Positions 42,391-51,188 of a DNA stretch of 64,000 bases are shown in pieces. The notes under the pieces were generated by a model. It did not search any database. It was not told where the DNA came from and worked only from the letters and a program-made list of their open reading frames with translations. Origin of the DNA: Deltaproteobacteria bacterium (lineage in GTDB: Bacteria > Desulfobacterota > Binatia > HRBIN30 > JACQVA1); NCBI GenBank assembly GCA_016178705.1, contig JACOST010000014.1:310001-374000 (forward strand), read 5' to 3'. Both the position numbers and the translations under genes were made by a program. Positions within the stretch are counted from its first letter, which is position 1. Each line of letters begins with the position of its first letter.

Positions 42391-43839
42391 TCACGCGTGT
42401 ACAGGCGGGCGACGGTTCGCCCACGGGCGCGCGTGCTCGAGTTGCGCGGCGATGCGGATGAGCAGATCGTCGCGTCCATAGGCCGCGATGAATTGCAGGC
42501 CGATCGGCAAGCCGTCGCGGCTCCAGTGCAAAGGCAACGACATCGCCGGCTGCCCCGTGATGTTGAACGGCGGCGTAAACGGAATCAGCGACATGCTCCG
42601 CGCCATACCCGCCAGCGGCTCCTCCGCCGTCGCGACCAGCTCGCCCAGCTTCGGCGGCGGCTCGCCGAGCGTCGGCGTCAGCAACAGATCGAAGCCGCTC
42701 GCCCACCAGTTCGCCATGCGACGGGTGTAGCCGTGCAGCTCGTCAATCGCGCGGAGATACTGCGCCGCGGAAACCGAACGCCCCAGTTCGGCGAACGTCC
42801 ACGTGCCGGGTTCGACGTCGTTTGAGCCAAGCGTCCGGCCGATCGTTTCGCTCCACGCATCGAGGCTGGTCGCTACCCAACTCGTCACCAAGGTCCCGAA
42901 GTGCTGCGTGGTGGTGTCGCTCTCGTCGATCGCGGTTGGATGTGACAGCTCGACCGTGTGCCCGAGCGACTCGAGTAGTTTCGCGGTCTCCTGCGCCGCG
43001 GCGAGACAGTCCGGGTGCAGCGGCGTCGCGTTGTTGGGCGTCTGCGTCATCATGCCGATGCGCAGACGGCCGGGCGCCGCGCCGACTTCCGCTGCATACG
43101 GGCGCGCCGGCGGCGGTGCGGTGTAGGGATCGCCGGGCATGGCGCCGGCAATCGCGTCGAGAATCGCGGCGCAGTCACGCACCGAACGCGTCACCGCGTG
43201 CGAGATCACCAACCCGTGCCAGTACTCGCCGTGTTCCGGCCCGAGCGAGACGCGACCGCGCGATGGCTTGAGACCGACGAGGCCACACTCGCTGGCGGGG
43301 ATGCGAATCGAACCGCCGCCGTCACTCGCATGGGCGGCGGGCACGAGACCCGCGGCGACCGCGGCCGCCGAGCCACCGCTGGAGCCACCGGTCGAGTGGT
43401 CGAGGTTCCACGGATTGCGCGTCGGACCGTAGCTGGCCGGCTCGGTGGTGATGGTCAAGCCGAACTCCGGCGTATTCGCCTTGCCGACGACGACGAAACC
43501 CGCCGCGCGAAATTTTTCGACTAGAAACGAATCGTGCGGCGCGGTCCAGCGCAGATCCTTCAGGAAGCGCGTGCCGGCGTGAAACGGATCGCCGGTGGAG
43601 AACACGTCAAGGTCCTTGAGTAAAAACGGAACGCCGCGAAAGGGACCGTCAGGCAGGTTGCCGGATTTGGCTCGCGCGCGCGCTTGTTCGAACAACGGGA
43701 TGATGACCGCGTTGAGCTGCGGATTGATTTTTTCGATGCGGGCGATGGCGGCATCAAGCAACTCGAGCGGCGTCGCCTGCTCAGAACGGATCAACTGCGC
43801 CTGCGCGGTGGCGTCGAGCGTCGCAAGTTCGTCTGTCAT
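42391..43839 (-). CDS. Amidase signature family hydrolase
   Basis: 482 residues from ATG 43839 ([16 protein letters not shown]); upstream in-frame starts would extend into the gap before the GNAT gene. The amidase-signature triad is visible: Lys in [10 protein letters not shown], the cis-Ser loop [17 protein letters not shown] and the nucleophile Ser in GSIRIPAS. The family hydrolyses amides, nitrile-derived amides or, in GatA, glutamine; no GatB or GatC lies nearby, so a catabolic amidase is more likely. It is cytosolic. The start faces the divergent GNAT gene about 120 bases away. Confidence 0.9.
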   Translation of the reverse strand: MTDELATLDATAQAQLIRSEQATPLELLDAAIARIEKINPQLNAVIIPLFEQARARAKSGNLPDGPFRGVPFLLKDLDVFSTGDPFHAGTRFLKDLRWTAPHDSFLVEKFRAAGFVVVGKANTPEFGLTITTEPASYGPTRNPWNLDHSTGGSSGGSAAAVAAGLVPAAHASDGGGSIRIPASECGLVGLKPSRGRVSLGPEHGEYWHGLVISHAVTRSVRDCAAILDAIAGAMPGDPYTAPPPARPYAAEVGAAPGRLRIGMMTQTPNNATPLHPDCLAAAQETAKLLESLGHTVELSHPTAIDESDTTTQHFGTLVTSWVATSLDAWSETIGRTLGSNDVEPGTWTFAELGRSVSAAQYLRAIDELHGYTRRMANWWASGFDLLLTPTLGEPPPKLGELVATAEEPLAGMARSMSLIPFTPPFNITGQPAMSLPLHWSRDGLPIGLQFIAAYGRDDLLIRIAAQLEHARPWANRRPPVHA

Positions 43840-43960
43840 GGCGCGCAACCTACGCCGCGCGCTTTGAATGAGCAACTCACCAGCAACCCCATCTGCGTTG
43901 GCCACGATCATGGATCGAGCCTTCCGCGCCGACCGATGATCGAGTAGGAGACGAGCGGCC

Positions 43961-44842
43961 ATGAGCGTCCGCTGCTTGCGATATTCCTACGTCGACGACC
44001 CAACGCTGTACGATCGCGTCTTCGAGCTGCTCGACCTCGCGTTTCCCGGGGCGGAGCTGCCGCTGCAGAGCCGCACCGCGCGGCAGCTCGGCATGCGCTG
44101 GGAGGAGGTCACGACGCCGTTCTGTTTGTTCGACGGCGAGCGACTGCTCGCGCATGTCGGCGTGCTCGACTTGCCACTCGTCCTCGCTGGGCGCGAAGTT
44201 CACGTGGGGGGCATTCACGCCGTCGCGACGCACCCGCACTTTCGCCGGCGCGGGTACTATCGCGCGGTGATGGAAGATGCCCTGCGCTGGGCTGACGCAC
44301 GCTACCAGACACTCCAGCTCAGCACCGCGCAACCGGAGTTGTACGAGCCGTTTGGTTTTCGCGTCGTGCCGGAACACCGCTTCATCGGCGCGTGGTCGCA
44401 CAACCTCGGGCGCAACAGGCTACGCGTGCTCGACTACGGCTGCGCTGACGACCTCGCACTCATCCACACACTACTGCGCGAGCGCACGCCGATCTCGCAT
44501 CGCCTCGGAGTGGTGAGAGAGTACGCAGTGTTTCTGTTCAACGAAGCGCGGCGGTCGTTGTACTACGCAGCGGATCTTGACCTGATCGTTTCATTCGAGA
44601 GCGAGGGCACGACGCTGCGCCTGTTCGATCTGGTCGGCCGAGCACTGCCGCCGCTGTTCGAGATCGTTGAGCGCATCCCGCTACGCTTCCAACGCGTCGA
44701 GACCCATTTCACGCCCGACCGTCTCGCCGCCGAGCTGCAGCCCGAGGCGCATCTGCTCAACGGTGACGACTACTTGATGGTGCGCGGGTCCTATCCACCC
44801 GAACGGCAGCCATTGATGCTGCCGCGCACGGCGCGCTGCTGA
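43961..44842 (+). CDS. GNAT-family N-acetyltransferase
   Basis: 293 residues from ATG 43961, with TAGGAGACGAG upstream. The N-terminal half is a GNAT fold: LLAHVGVLDLPLVLAG is the central strand, and IHAVATHPHFRRRGYYRAVM contains the acetyl-CoA pyrophosphate loop (RRRGYY). The C-terminal half (about 160-293) resembles a second, weaker GNAT-like or sterol-carrier-like domain, as in Eis-type acetyltransferases. The acceptor is unknown. It ends six bases before the convergent plsB stop. Confidence 0.85.
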   Translation: MSVRCLRYSYVDDPTLYDRVFELLDLAFPGAELPLQSRTARQLGMRWEEVTTPFCLFDGERLLAHVGVLDLPLVLAGREVHVGGIHAVATHPHFRRRGYYRAVMEDALRWADARYQTLQLSTAQPELYEPFGFRVVPEHRFIGAWSHNLGRNRLRVLDYGCADDLALIHTLLRERTPISHRLGVVREYAVFLFNEARRSLYYAADLDLIVSFESEGTTLRLFDLVGRALPPLFEIVERIPLRFQRVETHFTPDRLAAELQPEAHLLNGDDYLMVRGSYPPERQPLMLPRTARC

Positions 44843-44848
44843 GCGCCC

Positions 44849-47272
44849 TCACTCGATCAAGCCCGCCAAGCGGCTCGCGGCGAGCGTACCGATGGCGTCG
44901 ACGCGGCGGATGGCGTCGCGCAGCTCGTCGGCGAAGGCGCGCCGACGGGTGGCGACATCGGGTGCGTTGGGGTCGACCAGATTGCGGTTGCGTGCCACGC
45001 GCAACGCGGTTTCGAACAGCGCCTTCGCCACCGACTCGGTGCTGCGAATGCGGCGCTGCAAACGATATTGTTTGCCGCGCGCCAGACACTGCGCGAGGAA
45101 TGCCTTCTCGTCGAACTTCGCGTCGGGCGCCTTCTGCGCCAGCGCGTCGGCCACTACGCGATAGGCTTCGAGAAACGGCCGCAGCACACGATGGGAGGTG
45201 AACGGACGGATGCGGCGCAGTAGCGTGTGAATCTCCGCCACGCCGCCGGTCAACCGGGTTTCCCAATCGGCGTCGTGCAGGGTCAGTTCGGCGCACAGTT
45301 CGGTGCGAAACGTTTCCTTGTCGGCAAAGAAGAATTCGAATTTGAGGAGGTCGCGCAACCGCATCGCTTCGTCCCAAAACGCGGCGGTGCCTTGCATGGT
45401 ATCCGTCGTAGGGGCGACGCATGCGTCGCCCTCCGTGAGTGCAGCCGGAGGCGAACACAGTTCGGCGGCTCTCAGGAGCGCCAGTTCAGCGATCGCGCCG
45501 TTGAGGAAGAAGTGAATGATCGTGTTGCGATAGTACGCCGCCGTCAGGTGCTGATCGGGGCCGATGCAGTAGACCGCCTCGGGGCCCTCGGCGAAGCACG
45601 ACACGATGCCGCTCGCGACTAACGCGTCGAGCGCATGCTGCACGCCGGCGGTGGTGTCGAGAGCGAGCTCGCCGGTGGTCGGCAGGTTGCGCCGGCGCAC
45701 ATAGGCGACGAGATTGCGCAGCGCGGCCACCGTCTCGTCGGCGGTGAGCGCGCGATCCAGCGTACCGAGCAGCGCCATCGTTACCAGCGAGGTCGGCGTG
45801 ATCGGCGTCTCGTGATTGATGCGCACCGCGACTTCGAAGGCCAACTTCTGCAGCGCCAGATTCGGCTCATCGGCATTCGGCGCGGCGGAGGGATCCGCCG
45901 GGCCGAGGGTGTGCGCGAGCGAGAGCGGCTCGCCGAAGCGAATGTGAATGTTGCCGTAGCGGCGCCGCAATCGCCGCAGGACTCCGAGGAACCAGCCGAA
46001 ATTCTCGCGTTGCTTGGCGGCGCCGCGCTGCTCGGCGACGTACTCGCTCACGTCCTGAATCTGATCGTAGGCGATCGACACCGGTATCAGGATCACGTCG
46101 TCGCTCTTGGCGCGGCGATAGGCGTCAACCACATACGCCAGCATTCCGAAGCGCGGTGGCAGCAACTTGCCCGAACGCGAGCGCCCGCCTTCGATGTACC
46201 ACTCGAGCGGAAAGCGTTTCTCGATCAGGTAGTCGATGTACTGGCGCAGGACGAACTTGTAGACCGCGTTGTCCTTGAACGTCCGCCGGATAAAGAACAC
46301 GCCACTGCGTCGCATCAACGGACCCATCGGAAAGAAGTTCATGTTGATGCCGCCGGCGGTGTGATTGGGCGGATGGCCGTTCTCGTGCAACGCGTATTGC
46401 AACACGAGATGATCGAGGTTCGACTTGTGCGAGGGCAAGAACACCACAGGATGGCGTTGCGCCAGCGTGGCGATCCGTTCCAACTGCGTCGGATCGTAGT
46501 GCAGCGCTTCGCCGTAGCCGCGCGTGTACATGTAGTGAATGACGTGCGCGACCAGGTCGATGACGTAGGGGCTGTGGCTGGCAGCGATCTCGCGCAGGTA
46601 GCGCGAGGCATCGCGCGCGACCGCGGCTTCGTCGCGGCCGAGCTCGCGCGCGAGCTGTCCGATGCCGCCGCGAAACGCGGGGCGCGCGAGAATGTCTTCG
46701 TGCACCAGCCGCGGCACTTTGTAGCGCGCGCCCCGCAGCCGTCGCTCGGCGCGCTCGAGCGCGAGTGCCGCTTGCCGCGCCACAAACTCGGGCAAGCCGG
46801 TGGTCTGGGCTTTGTCGGTGCCGCCGGCGCGGCGCCAGCGTTCGCGCAACTCCGACGCCGGCGCCGGCTCGCCCGCGACGATGCAGCAGCGATCGGGATG
46901 GCGTTGCAACGTCCACACCTGCCGCAGCCGCCCGGGATCTCGCGGGTCGCCGAAGGTGAGCAGGTCGGACAGCCGGACCGCGCGCACCCCGTCGCGCTGC
47001 GCCGGTTGCCAGGAGACACGCAGCGGCGCGAGCAACGGATCGTCACCGGTAGCGAGACGGGCTTCGAGTCGCGGATCGAGCACGCGCTGCCGGCGGCCAC
47101 TGCGCGACGGCGGGATCGGAATCTGCTCGGTCGCATGCGCCGGCACGTCGGCCGGACGTTGGCACGCGATCCACTCGTCGAGCAAGCGCTGTTCGAGCGC
47201 ACTCGCCGCGTCGATCAGAAACACAACCGGACGACCGTCGGCAACCGGCCAGCTAGGTTCGGTATCCGCCAC
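44849..47272 (-). CDS. plsB: Glycerol-3-phosphate 1-O-acyltransferase
   Basis: 807 residues from GTG 47272. The acyltransferase block is typical of PlsB: FLPSHKSNLDHLVLQYAL (the HX4D motif at His282/Asp287), GINMNFFPMGPLMRRSGVFF, FIRRTFKDN, and WYIEGGRSRSGKLLPPRFGM. It makes lysophosphatidic acid from glycerol-3-phosphate and an acyl thioester at the inner membrane, the first step of phospholipid synthesis. Length and N-terminal text resemble the actinobacterial PlsB2 form rather than only the enterobacterial one; this is from memory. Around residue 614 the frame reads through a perfect 20-bp palindrome (45412-45431). The gene is divergent from a HAD-PlsC fusion. Confidence 0.92.
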   Translation of the reverse strand: MADTEPSWPVADGRPVVFLIDAASALEQRLLDEWIACQRPADVPAHATEQIPIPPSRSGRRQRVLDPRLEARLATGDDPLLAPLRVSWQPAQRDGVRAVRLSDLLTFGDPRDPGRLRQVWTLQRHPDRCCIVAGEPAPASELRERWRRAGGTDKAQTTGLPEFVARQAALALERAERRLRGARYKVPRLVHEDILARPAFRGGIGQLARELGRDEAAVARDASRYLREIAASHSPYVIDLVAHVIHYMYTRGYGEALHYDPTQLERIATLAQRHPVVFLPSHKSNLDHLVLQYALHENGHPPNHTAGGINMNFFPMGPLMRRSGVFFIRRTFKDNAVYKFVLRQYIDYLIEKRFPLEWYIEGGRSRSGKLLPPRFGMLAYVVDAYRRAKSDDVILIPVSIAYDQIQDVSEYVAEQRGAAKQRENFGWFLGVLRRLRRRYGNIHIRFGEPLSLAHTLGPADPSAAPNADEPNLALQKLAFEVAVRINHETPITPTSLVTMALLGTLDRALTADETVAALRNLVAYVRRRNLPTTGELALDTTAGVQHALDALVASGIVSCFAEGPEAVYCIGPDQHLTAAYYRNTIIHFFLNGAIAELALLRAAELCSPPAALTEGDACVAPTTDTMQGTAAFWDEAMRLRDLLKFEFFFADKETFRTELCAELTLHDADWETRLTGGVAEIHTLLRRIRPFTSHRVLRPFLEAYRVVADALAQKAPDAKFDEKAFLAQCLARGKQYRLQRRIRSTESVAKALFETALRVARNRNLVDPNAPDVATRRRAFADELRDAIRRVDAIGTLAASRLAGLIE
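45412..45431. repeat. Perfect 20-bp palindrome inside plsB
   Basis: GGGCGACGCATGCGTCGCCC is an exact palindrome within plsB. The flanks extend it to GTAGGGGCGACG on one side. It is similar in style to the GTAGGGGC...GCCCCTAC element at 54826-54885 and the GGGGCGCAGC palindrome at 61098-61125, which are intergenic. Here it encodes part of a probable loop (EGDACVAPTTD) without breaking the frame. Confidence 0.8.
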
Positions 47273-47374
47273 GGCGCTGTCTTAGATCGGACCCCAGCCC
47301 AAAGTCCACGGCCGCAGTTTCAACTGGCCCTGCTCGTGGACCTTGGACTTCGGACTGTGCTAGCTGAACAAGCG

Positions 47375-48796
47375 ATGACCGTACACGCCACCCTAACGCG
47401 TGAGATCGACGACGGGCCGTCGGGTCCGCGCATCGGCGCCTTCTTCGATGTCGATCGCACGCTGATCGCGGGATTCTCCGCCGTGGAGTTCTTGCGCGAC
47501 GGCGTGATGAACGGCTCGATGAGTCCCGCCGACATCGCCGAGGCCGCGGCGGCGACGGTCCGCTTTCAGCTGGGACAGATCGGTTTTTCGGGCTTCGTTG
47601 CCGGCACGGCCGGGATGCTGACGGGACGGTCGGAAGGCGAGTTCGCGGCAATCGGCGAGCGCGTCTTCACTCAACGGCTGGCGCCGAACATCTACCCCGA
47701 GTCGCGCGCGCTGGTCGAAGCGCACCTGCGCAAGGGACACACAGTGGCCGTGGTGTCGGCGGCGACGCGCTATCAGATCGATCCGCTGGCGCGCGACCTC
47801 GGCATTCGCGATGTCCTCTGCACGCAACTCGAAGTACGCGACGGAAAGTTCAGCGGCGAGATCGTGCCCCCGGCCTGCTACGGCGAAGGCAAGGCGCAAG
47901 CCGTGCGCGGGTTCGCGAAGAAGCGTCGCCTGTCACTGGCGAAGAGTTATTTCTACACCGACAGCGACGAAGATCTCCCGCTGCTTGACATCGTGCGCTA
48001 TCCGCGTCCGACCAATCCGAACTCGCGGCTCGCGCACATCGCGGGGCGGCGTGGTTGGCCGATGCGCCGCTTCCACAGCCGCGGCACGCCGGGCGTGACC
48101 GAGGTGGTGCGCACGACGCTCGCCGTCGGCAGCCTGTTGCCGTCGTTCCTGCTCGGTCTGCCGACCGCGGCGCTCGACGGCGGGTGGCGCCGCGCGATCA
48201 ACATCGCCACCACGGTATGGGGTGAAGTCGGCACGGCGCTGGCGGGCGTCGATCTACACGTCACCGGCGAGGAGCATCTGTGGTCGCACCGGCCCGCCGT
48301 GTTCATCTTCAATCATCAGAGCGGCCTCGACGTGTTGCTGCTCTGTAAATTGCTGCGGCGCGACATGGTGGGCATCGCCAAACAGGAAGTGCGGCGCAAT
48401 CCGATCTTCGGGCCAGCGTTCGCGCTCGCCGGCACCGTGTTCATCGATCGCTTCGATCGCGAGAAGGCGATCCAGGCGTTGCAGCCGGCGGTCGAAGCGC
48501 TGCGGCAAGGGCTGTCCCTCGCCATCGCTCCCGAGGGCACGCGCAGCTCGACCCCGCACCTCGGGCGATTCAAGAAGGGCGCGTTTCATCTCGCCATGGC
48601 CGCCAAGGCGCCGATCGTCCCGATCGTGTTTCGCAACGCGCTCGACGCGATGCCCAAACACGCCATGGTCGTACGACCCGCGACGGTCGAGGTGGTGGTC
48701 CACCCGCCAATCGCGACGACATCGTGGAAGCCCGAAGAGATCGACCAGCGCGTCGCCGAGATCTACAAGCTGTACACCGAAACGTTGAGCCTCTGA
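47375..48796 (+). CDS. HAD-IB phosphatase fused to 1-acylglycerol-3-phosphate acyltransferase (PlsC)
   Basis: 473 residues from ATG 47375; the frame is open far upstream, but only as a shadow of plsB. The N-terminal half is a SerB/CicA-type HAD: FFDVDRTLIAGFSAVEFL (DxDxT), AVVSAATRYQIDPLARDL (motif II) and SYFYTDSDEDLPLL (motif IV). The C-terminal half is PlsC-like: FIFNHQSGLDVLLLCKLL (NHX4D) and LAIAPEGTRSSTP (EGTR). It should acylate lysophosphatidic acid to phosphatidic acid, with a phosphatase domain whose substrate may be a phospholipid intermediate. A HAD-PlsC fusion beside a plsB gene also occurs in Mycobacterium tuberculosis (Rv2483c/Rv2482c), which supports joint work in phospholipid synthesis. 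Confidence 0.9.
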   Translation: MTVHATLTREIDDGPSGPRIGAFFDVDRTLIAGFSAVEFLRDGVMNGSMSPADIAEAAAATVRFQLGQIGFSGFVAGTAGMLTGRSEGEFAAIGERVFTQRLAPNIYPESRALVEAHLRKGHTVAVVSAATRYQIDPLARDLGIRDVLCTQLEVRDGKFSGEIVPPACYGEGKAQAVRGFAKKRRLSLAKSYFYTDSDEDLPLLDIVRYPRPTNPNSRLAHIAGRRGWPMRRFHSRGTPGVTEVVRTTLAVGSLLPSFLLGLPTAALDGGWRRAINIATTVWGEVGTALAGVDLHVTGEEHLWSHRPAVFIFNHQSGLDVLLLCKLLRRDMVGIAKQEVRRNPIFGPAFALAGTVFIDRFDREKAIQALQPAVEALRQGLSLAIAPEGTRSSTPHLGRFKKGAFHLAMAAKAPIVPIVFRNALDAMPKHAMVVRPATVEVVVHPPIATTSWKPEEIDQRVAEIYKLYTETLSL

Positions 48797-48853
48797 GGTT
48801 CGCGCAGGTGAGCGGCGTACTTTGGCAGACAAAAAACGCAGTGAGCGAAGGCC

Positions 48854-49267
48854 ATGAGGAGATTTACGAAGTGGCTGTTCGCTAGCCCAGAGCTTCCGGC
48901 CACACCGTGGAGAGTCGTTGCGTGGTGGGAGGTTCGCCGCATCCCTTTCAACCTTGTAGTTGGTACATACGGAGCCCTCTGCTTCGCGGTCTTCTTTTGG
49001 GCGATCACCACCAGCGGCCATCTGCAACCCGGAGAGGATGCGGTGGAGCCCATTGCGTTGATGGCAGCTCCGGTCGGGATCAACGCGCTCTACGCCTTGG
49101 GGTGGTTGGTAGAGGTAGCTGTTCGCCTTCCGATGCCGGACCTCAGCCCGCGATTCGGACCGCTGCTTCTGAAGCTCGGGTTCTGGTTCGGGCTTTTTCT
49201 CATCACGGTCCCCGCAGGGTGTTGGGCTGGGTATCGCTTGCTTCAACTTACGGGAGTAGTGAAGTGA
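48854..49267 (+). CDS. Small polytopic membrane protein of unknown function
   Basis: 137 residues from ATG 48854. Three clear hydrophobic spans are visible: FNLVVGTYGALCFAVFFWAI, IALMAAPVGINALYALGWLV and LLKLGFWFGLFLITVPAGCW. A charged N-terminus (MRRFTKWLF, then WWEVRRIPFN) suggests a cytoplasmic start. I do not recognise a named family, though WRVVAWWEVRRIPFNLVVG-type starts recur in hypothetical proteins. It follows the PlsC fusion by about 57 bases on the same strand and may share its transcript. Confidence 0.65.
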   Translation: MRRFTKWLFASPELPATPWRVVAWWEVRRIPFNLVVGTYGALCFAVFFWAITTSGHLQPGEDAVEPIALMAAPVGINALYALGWLVEVAVRLPMPDLSPRFGPLLLKLGFWFGLFLITVPAGCWAGYRLLQLTGVVK

Positions 49268-49351
49268 CAAGGGCAGGGCTTCTTGCATGCGGTCTAGCTA
49301 CCGAATCAGCGGTCGGACCTGACAGTCCGTACCGCGACTCAACCGCAGCGT

Positions 49352-49702
49352 TTAGGCCGCGTGACGGGATCGCGGCGGCGCAGCGATACGATCTAACCGA
49401 TCGAGCGTATCGGGAAACCGACGGACCAGAAGGATCAGCGCGGCGGCTTGCTCGTTGGGCGCGCTGCGTCCATGCTCCCATCGCTCGAGGGTGCGAGGGT
49501 TGATTCGCAACTTCCATGCGAACACGCGCTGCGACATGTTCAGCCTCTCCCTGGTGTCGCGGACCAGTGCGGCGCTGACACGTGGGAGGGGCTTCGCCTC
49601 GATCTGGTGGGTACGCAACGTCACCTTGCCCTCGCGGTGAGCGCGCATGGCACCCACGCCAGTCATCAACTCGTCGAACAGATTCCGCTTCTTGCGTCCC
49701 AT
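49352..49702 (-). CDS. XRE-type antitoxin (HigA/NadS-like)
   Basis: 116 residues from ATG 49702 (MGRKKRNLFDELMTGVGAM), with AGGATGAGG upstream. The C-terminal half holds a helix-turn-helix: TRERLNMSQRVFAWKLRINP and RTLERWEHGRSAPN. The N-terminal LFDELMTGVGAMRAHREGK is typical of NadS/HigA antitoxins. It neutralises the toxin encoded five bases upstream and should repress the shared promoter through the palindrome at 50085-50101. Confidence 0.85.
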   Translation of the reverse strand: MGRKKRNLFDELMTGVGAMRAHREGKVTLRTHQIEAKPLPRVSAALVRDTRERLNMSQRVFAWKLRINPRTLERWEHGRSAPNEQAAALILLVRRFPDTLDRLDRIAAPPRSRHAA

Positions 49703-49707
49703 GATGG

Positions 49708-50073
49708 TTACCTCATCCTTCTGCGCATCGGCCGAGGCCGGATGGCCCGCGCCCGCCGTTCCGTGTCTATCGCGATCTTCAGGGCGCGCTTCTGCGCGGC
49801 CGTGAGATCCTCGATCTCGTTCTTCCCGTAGATTGTCATCAGCCAAATCTGCGAGTCATCTGGGAACCAGTAGTAGATGATCCGCAGTCCTCCACGTGTT
49901 CCTTTTCCTCTGCGTGGATCTGGCCAGCGACATTTGCGGAAGCCGCCGGTCTGCGGCATGACTACGCCCGCCTCTGGGTTGGCCATCAAGATCGCTTGCA
50001 GCCGCCGGTACTCGTCGTCGGTCAGGTACGATGGCAAGTTGCGCGTGAAGGCGGGTGCCTCGATGAAGAGCAT
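49708..50073 (-). CDS. RelE/HigB-family toxin
   Basis: 121 residues from ATG 50073. The short alpha/beta fold reads FIEAPAFTRNLPSYLTDDEY, AILMANPEAGVVMPQTGGFR, KCRWPDPRRGKGTRGGLRII and YYWFPDDSQIWLMTIYGK, the ordinary layout of a RelE/HigB toxin, with basic and aromatic residues placed as in mRNA interferases. The C-terminus is strongly basic (RARAIRPRPMRRRMR). Toxin before antitoxin is the HigBA gene order. The next gene begins five bases after the stop. Confidence 0.85.
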   Translation of the reverse strand: MLFIEAPAFTRNLPSYLTDDEYRRLQAILMANPEAGVVMPQTGGFRKCRWPDPRRGKGTRGGLRIIYYWFPDDSQIWLMTIYGKNEIEDLTAAQKRALKIAIDTERRARAIRPRPMRRRMR

Positions 50074-50084
50074 GAATTGCTACC

Positions 50085-50126
50085 ATACGCAGTGTGCGTA
50101 TAGCAGGCAAGCGAAGGCCAACTCAA
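50085..50126 (-). promoter_or_regulatory. Toxin-antitoxin promoter with perfect palindromic operator
   Basis: ATACGCA-GTG-TGCGTAT (50085-50101) is a perfect inverted repeat 12 bases before the toxin ATG. On the minus strand TATACG (50102-50097) overlaps it as a -10 box, and TTGAGT (50126-50121) 18 bases away can be the -35. Binding of the antitoxin there would block polymerase. Confidence 0.6.
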
Positions 50127-50234
50127 ACACAGAGGATACAAGCCGCGACATCAGCCCGGCATCGAGGGTAAGCTACCCCCGCGCGACCGCACCACCGGTC
50201 GACTCTTCCCGCCCACTTCAGCTATAGGCCGCGC

Positions 50235-51188
50235 ATGGAGCTACGCGAGATCACCACTGACATCTACGCCTGCCTGCAAGAAGATCGTGGGCTCGGCACC
50301 AGCAACTCGGGATTCATCAATCGCGGCGGCGGCGTGGTCGTCGATACGTTCTGGGACCTGCCGCACACGCGCGAACTGATCGCGCAGTACGCGCGCGTGT
50401 GGAAAGCGCCGGCGCGGCGTGTAGTCAACACGCACCACAACGGCGATCACTGCTGGGGCAATCAACTGTTCCGTGGCGCCGAGATCATCGGACATCGACT
50501 GTGCGCCGCGTCGTTCGGCAAAGAGCAACCCGAGGCGATGCAGATCCTGCGCGGCGCCGCGAGCAGCAGCAACCCCGCCGTTGCGGGGCTCGCGCAAGCG
50601 CTCGCGGCGTGGGACTTCACCGGCATCGAGCTGACTCCGCCGACCACGCTGATGGACGAGCGACTCGACCTCAACCTCGATGGCATCGCGCTGCAACTGA
50701 TCTACGTCGGCCCAGCGCACACCGCCGGCGACGTCATCGCCTACCTGCCCGAGCAGCGCGTGGTCTTCTGCGGCGACGTGCTGTTCCGCCGCTGCACGCC
50801 GATCGGCTGGGACGGCACCTACGCGAAATGGATCGCGGCGCTTGATCGTCTCATCGCCCTCACGCCCACGGTCATCGTGCCCGGCCATGGACCGCTGTGC
50901 GGCATCGAAGGGCCGACGGAGATGAAGGCCTACCTCGTCTACGTGCGCGCGGAGTCGCAGCGGCACTTCAACGACGGGCGGTCGGCACTGGACGCGGCGA
51001 AACGTATCGATCTCGGCCCCTACGCGGACTGGACCGAGCCGGAGCGGTTGCTGTTCAACGTCGAGCGCGCTTATCGTGAGCTGCGCGGCGAGCCGTTCGA
51101 TGCCCCGATCGATGTGCCCGAAATGTTCCGCGGCATGCACGAGCTGCGCGAGCACTACCGCACAGCCACGCGGCGCGTGTCGGCATGA
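50235..51188 (+). CDS. MBL-fold metallo-hydrolase
   Basis: 317 residues from ATG 50235. The metallo-beta-lactamase fold is evident from THHNGDHCWGNQLF, a variant of the HxHxDH zinc site in which the first motif reads H-H-N-G-D-H. GPAHTAGDVIAYLPEQRVVF CGDVLF supplies the later zinc-ligand histidine and aspartate, and VPGHGPLCG the last histidine. Substrates of the superfamily are hydrolysed esters, lactams, thioesters or phosphodiesters; none can be chosen here. Its stop overlaps the yceH-like start as ATGA, so the two form an operon. Confidence 0.87.
   Translation: MELREITTDIYACLQEDRGLGTSNSGFINRGGGVVVDTFWDLPHTRELIAQYARVWKAPARRVVNTHHNGDHCWGNQLFRGAEIIGHRLCAASFGKEQPEAMQILRGAASSSNPAVAGLAQALAAWDFTGIELTPPTTLMDERLDLNLDGIALQLIYVGPAHTAGDVIAYLPEQRVVFCGDVLFRRCTPIGWDGTYAKWIAALDRLIALTPTVIVPGHGPLCGIEGPTEMKAYLVYVRAESQRHFNDGRSALDAAKRIDLGPYADWTEPERLLFNVERAYRELRGEPFDAPIDVPEMFRGMHELREHYRTATRRVSA

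Noticed and set aside
45635-47374. A long N-terminal extension of the HAD-PlsC frame upstream of ATG 47375
   Set aside because: It is antisense to plsB, has no domain and is rich in Arg/Gln/His. The HAD domain begins right after ATG 47375.
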